From contig DATFLK010000124.1 in NCBI GenBank assembly GCA_035267815.1, forward strand, positions 1-8,043: a stretch of 8,043 nucleotides of DNA, read 5' to 3'. Below, piece by piece: positions 6,966 through 8,043 of this stretch. Source of the stretch: DATFLK01 sp035267815. Lineage in GTDB: Bacteria; Pseudomonadota; Zetaproteobacteria; Mariprofundales; Mariprofundaceae. Under the pieces are notes generated by a model. The model was not told the DNA's origin and searched no databases. It worked only from the letters and a program-made list of their open reading frames with translations. Positions within the stretch are counted from its first letter, which is position 1; each line of letters begins with the position of its first letter. The translations under genes were made by a program, and so were the position numbers.

Positions 6966-7437
6966 CGTTCTCTTCCTCCAGTCCCTGCAGGTAGACCGCG
7001 GCCGTGGCCAGCTCATCCTCGCTGAAGGGCCGGATGCCGTGTTCGACCAGCAGTGCCGCGGTTATGCCCATGCCGTCGATCCGGCGACCCGAGAAGCTGC
7101 CGTCGTTGATGCGGTGGCAGCCGCAGGAGGGGCTCCCCTCCTTCAGAATCGCCATACCGATGCCGTGTTCCCGGGCCAGCGCCAGCGCCTGCTTCGCGCC
7201 CGATTCGAAGGCCTCGGTGACATCCTTCTCCAGCACGTTGACCACGCGCCCCTTGCGAATCTCCGCCGCCGGGCGCGGGCAGCCAAGCCCACCGGCCATC
7301 TCAGGGCAAATCGGCACCAGCCGACCCTCGCGCAGCCATGCCTCCCACATCGGATCGCGCTGCGCACAGCTGCCGCCATCATAGCGTACCTCCTGACCCA
7401 GAAGGCAGGCGCTGACAAGGATTCTCTGCTTAGGCAT
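6955..7437 (-). CDS. DUF523 family protein, TudS-like (probable [4Fe-4S] thiouracil desulfidase)
   Basis: This 160-residue protein consists of a single DUF523 (YbbK-type) domain. Conserved blocks are LVSACLLG (7-14), VRYDGG (17-22), CPEMAGGLGCPRPAAEI (44-60), LKEGSPSCG (98-106) and ITAALL (125-130). DUF523 includes TudS, an iron-sulfur enzyme that removes sulfur from thiouracils. Its cluster is held by three cysteines, and Cys11, Cys44 and Cys105 are the matching candidates here; Cys24, Cys53 and Cys107 are extra. RudS, which removes 4-thiouridine from tRNA, joins this domain to DUF1722, and no DUF1722 is present here. The activity is inferred from family and may differ. The start at 7437 (MPKQRILVSACLLG) matches the usual N-terminus; an in-frame ATG at 7449 would add MLVR, and neither has a strong ribosome-binding site. 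It heads the block that continues into the O-methyltransferase. Confidence 0.9.
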   Translation of the reverse strand: MPKQRILVSACLLGQEVRYDGGSCAQRDPMWEAWLREGRLVPICPEMAGGLGCPRPAAEIRKGRVVNVLEKDVTEAFESGAKQALALAREHGIGMAILKEGSPSCGCHRINDGSFSGRRIDGMGITAALLVEHGIRPFSEDELATAAVYLQGLEEENDVE

Positions 7438-7517
7438 GCGTACCAGCATAGCCTAAATACCACGCATGGAAACAAAATAAGAGTATCCCAACCTTCTTTC
7501 GTGCACCCCCGTCATGC

Positions 7518-7523
7518 TATAAA
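7518..7523 (+). promoter_or_regulatory. Candidate -10 box (TATAAA) for the thioesterase gene
   Basis: TATAAA on the plus strand lies in the only AT-rich part of the gap between the divergent DUF523 and thioesterase genes. The best -35 match, TTCTTT at 7494-7499, is poor and 18 nt away. Transcription would start near 7530, after the TTG at 7524 and before the TTG at 7557, which supports the later start codon. Confidence 0.4.
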
Positions 7524-7545
7524 TTGGAGACCACGACGAATCGAC

Positions 7546-7550
7546 GGAGG
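7546..7550 (+). promoter_or_regulatory. Ribosome-binding site that fixes a TTG start
   Basis: GGAGG lies 6 nt before the TTG at 7557-7559. No ATG or GTG gives an intact product in this frame between the promoter candidate and the conserved domain. This site therefore marks the TTG at 7557 as the start rather than the TTG at 7524, which has no such site. Confidence 0.75.
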
Positions 7551-7556
7551 CGCACA

Positions 7557-8033
7557 TTGACTGATACGAAGCGACAACGGGAGGTCACGCTCCGGTTCCT
7601 AGCCGAACCGAGCGCGGTCAATTTCGGCGGTAACGCCCACGGCGGCGCCGTGATGAAATGGATCGACCAGGCCGGCTACACCTGCGCCACGAGCTGGAGC
7701 GGGCAGTACTGCGTCACCGTCTATGTCGGCGGCATCCGCTTCTACCGCCCGATCCGGATCGGCGAGCTTGTCGAGGTACAAGCCCGCGTGATCTACACCG
7801 GGCGCACCAGCATGCATATCGAGGTCGATGTCCGCGCCGGCGATCCCAAACACGGCGAACTGGACCGGACGACGCACTGCATCATTGTCTTCGTCGGCGT
7901 CGATGCCGACGGCCATCCCGTCGCTGTCCCCTCGTGGGAGCCCATCACCGACGAGGACAAATCGCTGGAGGCCTACGCGATCAAGCTGATGGAGCTACGC
8001 AAGAAGGTCGATGAGGAGATCCATCCCTACTGA
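7557..8033 (+). CDS. Acyl-CoA thioesterase, hotdog fold (TTG start)
   Basis: This 158-residue cytoplasmic enzyme is predicted to hydrolyse acyl-CoA to free fatty acid and CoA. It is a single hotdog domain of the acyl-CoA hydrolase type (YciA/BFIT-like). The conserved core is NFGGNAHGGAVMKWIDQAGY (about 22-41), which includes Asn26, His28-Gly-Gly and the likely catalytic Asp37 on the central hotdog helix. The strand pattern VTVYVGGIRFYRPIRIGE (53-70) follows, with CIIVFVGVDADGHPVAVP (98-125) closing the sheet. The last 30 residues (EAYAIKLMELRKKVDEEI) are probably helical. The acyl-chain preference cannot be read from sequence. It starts at TTG, justified by GGAGG 6 nt upstream; an upstream in-frame TTG (7524) would add 11 basic residues. 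It is the only plus-strand gene, divergent from DUF523 with about 120 nt between the starts, and ends 10 nt before the window edge. Confidence 0.9.
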   Translation: MTDTKRQREVTLRFLAEPSAVNFGGNAHGGAVMKWIDQAGYTCATSWSGQYCVTVYVGGIRFYRPIRIGELVEVQARVIYTGRTSMHIEVDVRAGDPKHGELDRTTHCIIVFVGVDADGHPVAVPSWEPITDEDKSLEAYAIKLMELRKKVDEEIHPY

Positions 8034-8043
8034 CGAAAACCGG

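Noticed and set aside
6966..7016. 17-residue N-terminal extension of the O-methyltransferase
   Set aside because: It would lie wholly inside the DUF523 coding sequence, is Arg-rich and lacks family similarity; the start at 6965 has a good ribosome-binding site.

Overview
The window looks like chromosomal DNA of a GC-rich proteobacterium (GC well above 55 percent by eye). A gammaproteobacterium or close relative is the best guess, because a YcgN-type UPF0260 protein, a DUF523 protein and ThiI sit together among housekeeping genes. The short, rhodanese-less ThiI is not the form seen in enteric bacteria, so I do not name a genus. I see no mobile element, tRNA, rRNA, CRISPR array or phage gene, and no intergenic gap exceeds about 140 bases.

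Seven of the eight genes lie on the minus strand. Read in their own direction (high to low coordinates) they form two blocks. Block 1 is a DUF523/TudS-like protein (7437-6955), overlapped by 11 nt by a class I O-methyltransferase (6965-6294), then a small secreted protein with a Gly/Met/Arg-rich tail (6242-5889). It closes with a strong intrinsic terminator at 5866-5833. Block 2 is a YcgN-like Cys-rich protein (5753-5307), a short ThiI (5223-4075), a P2-type cation ATPase (4011-1321) and argH (1200 to beyond the left edge). Gaps in block 2 are 63 to 120 nt, so it may be several transcripts. The only plus-strand gene is a hotdog acyl-CoA thioesterase (7557-8033). It starts at TTG and diverges from the DUF523 gene across a roughly 120-base promoter region.

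Most genes are housekeeping: arginine biosynthesis, tRNA thiolation, ion transport and acyl-CoA hydrolysis. The most notable points are three. A maker of tRNA 4-thiouridine (ThiI) lies close to a member of the family that contains thiouracil desulfidases (DUF523/TudS). The P-type ATPase keeps the SERCA architecture but lacks two canonical Ca2+ ligands. The small secreted protein pairs a duplicated helical unit with a low-complexity tail. I found no convincing new multi-gene system here.
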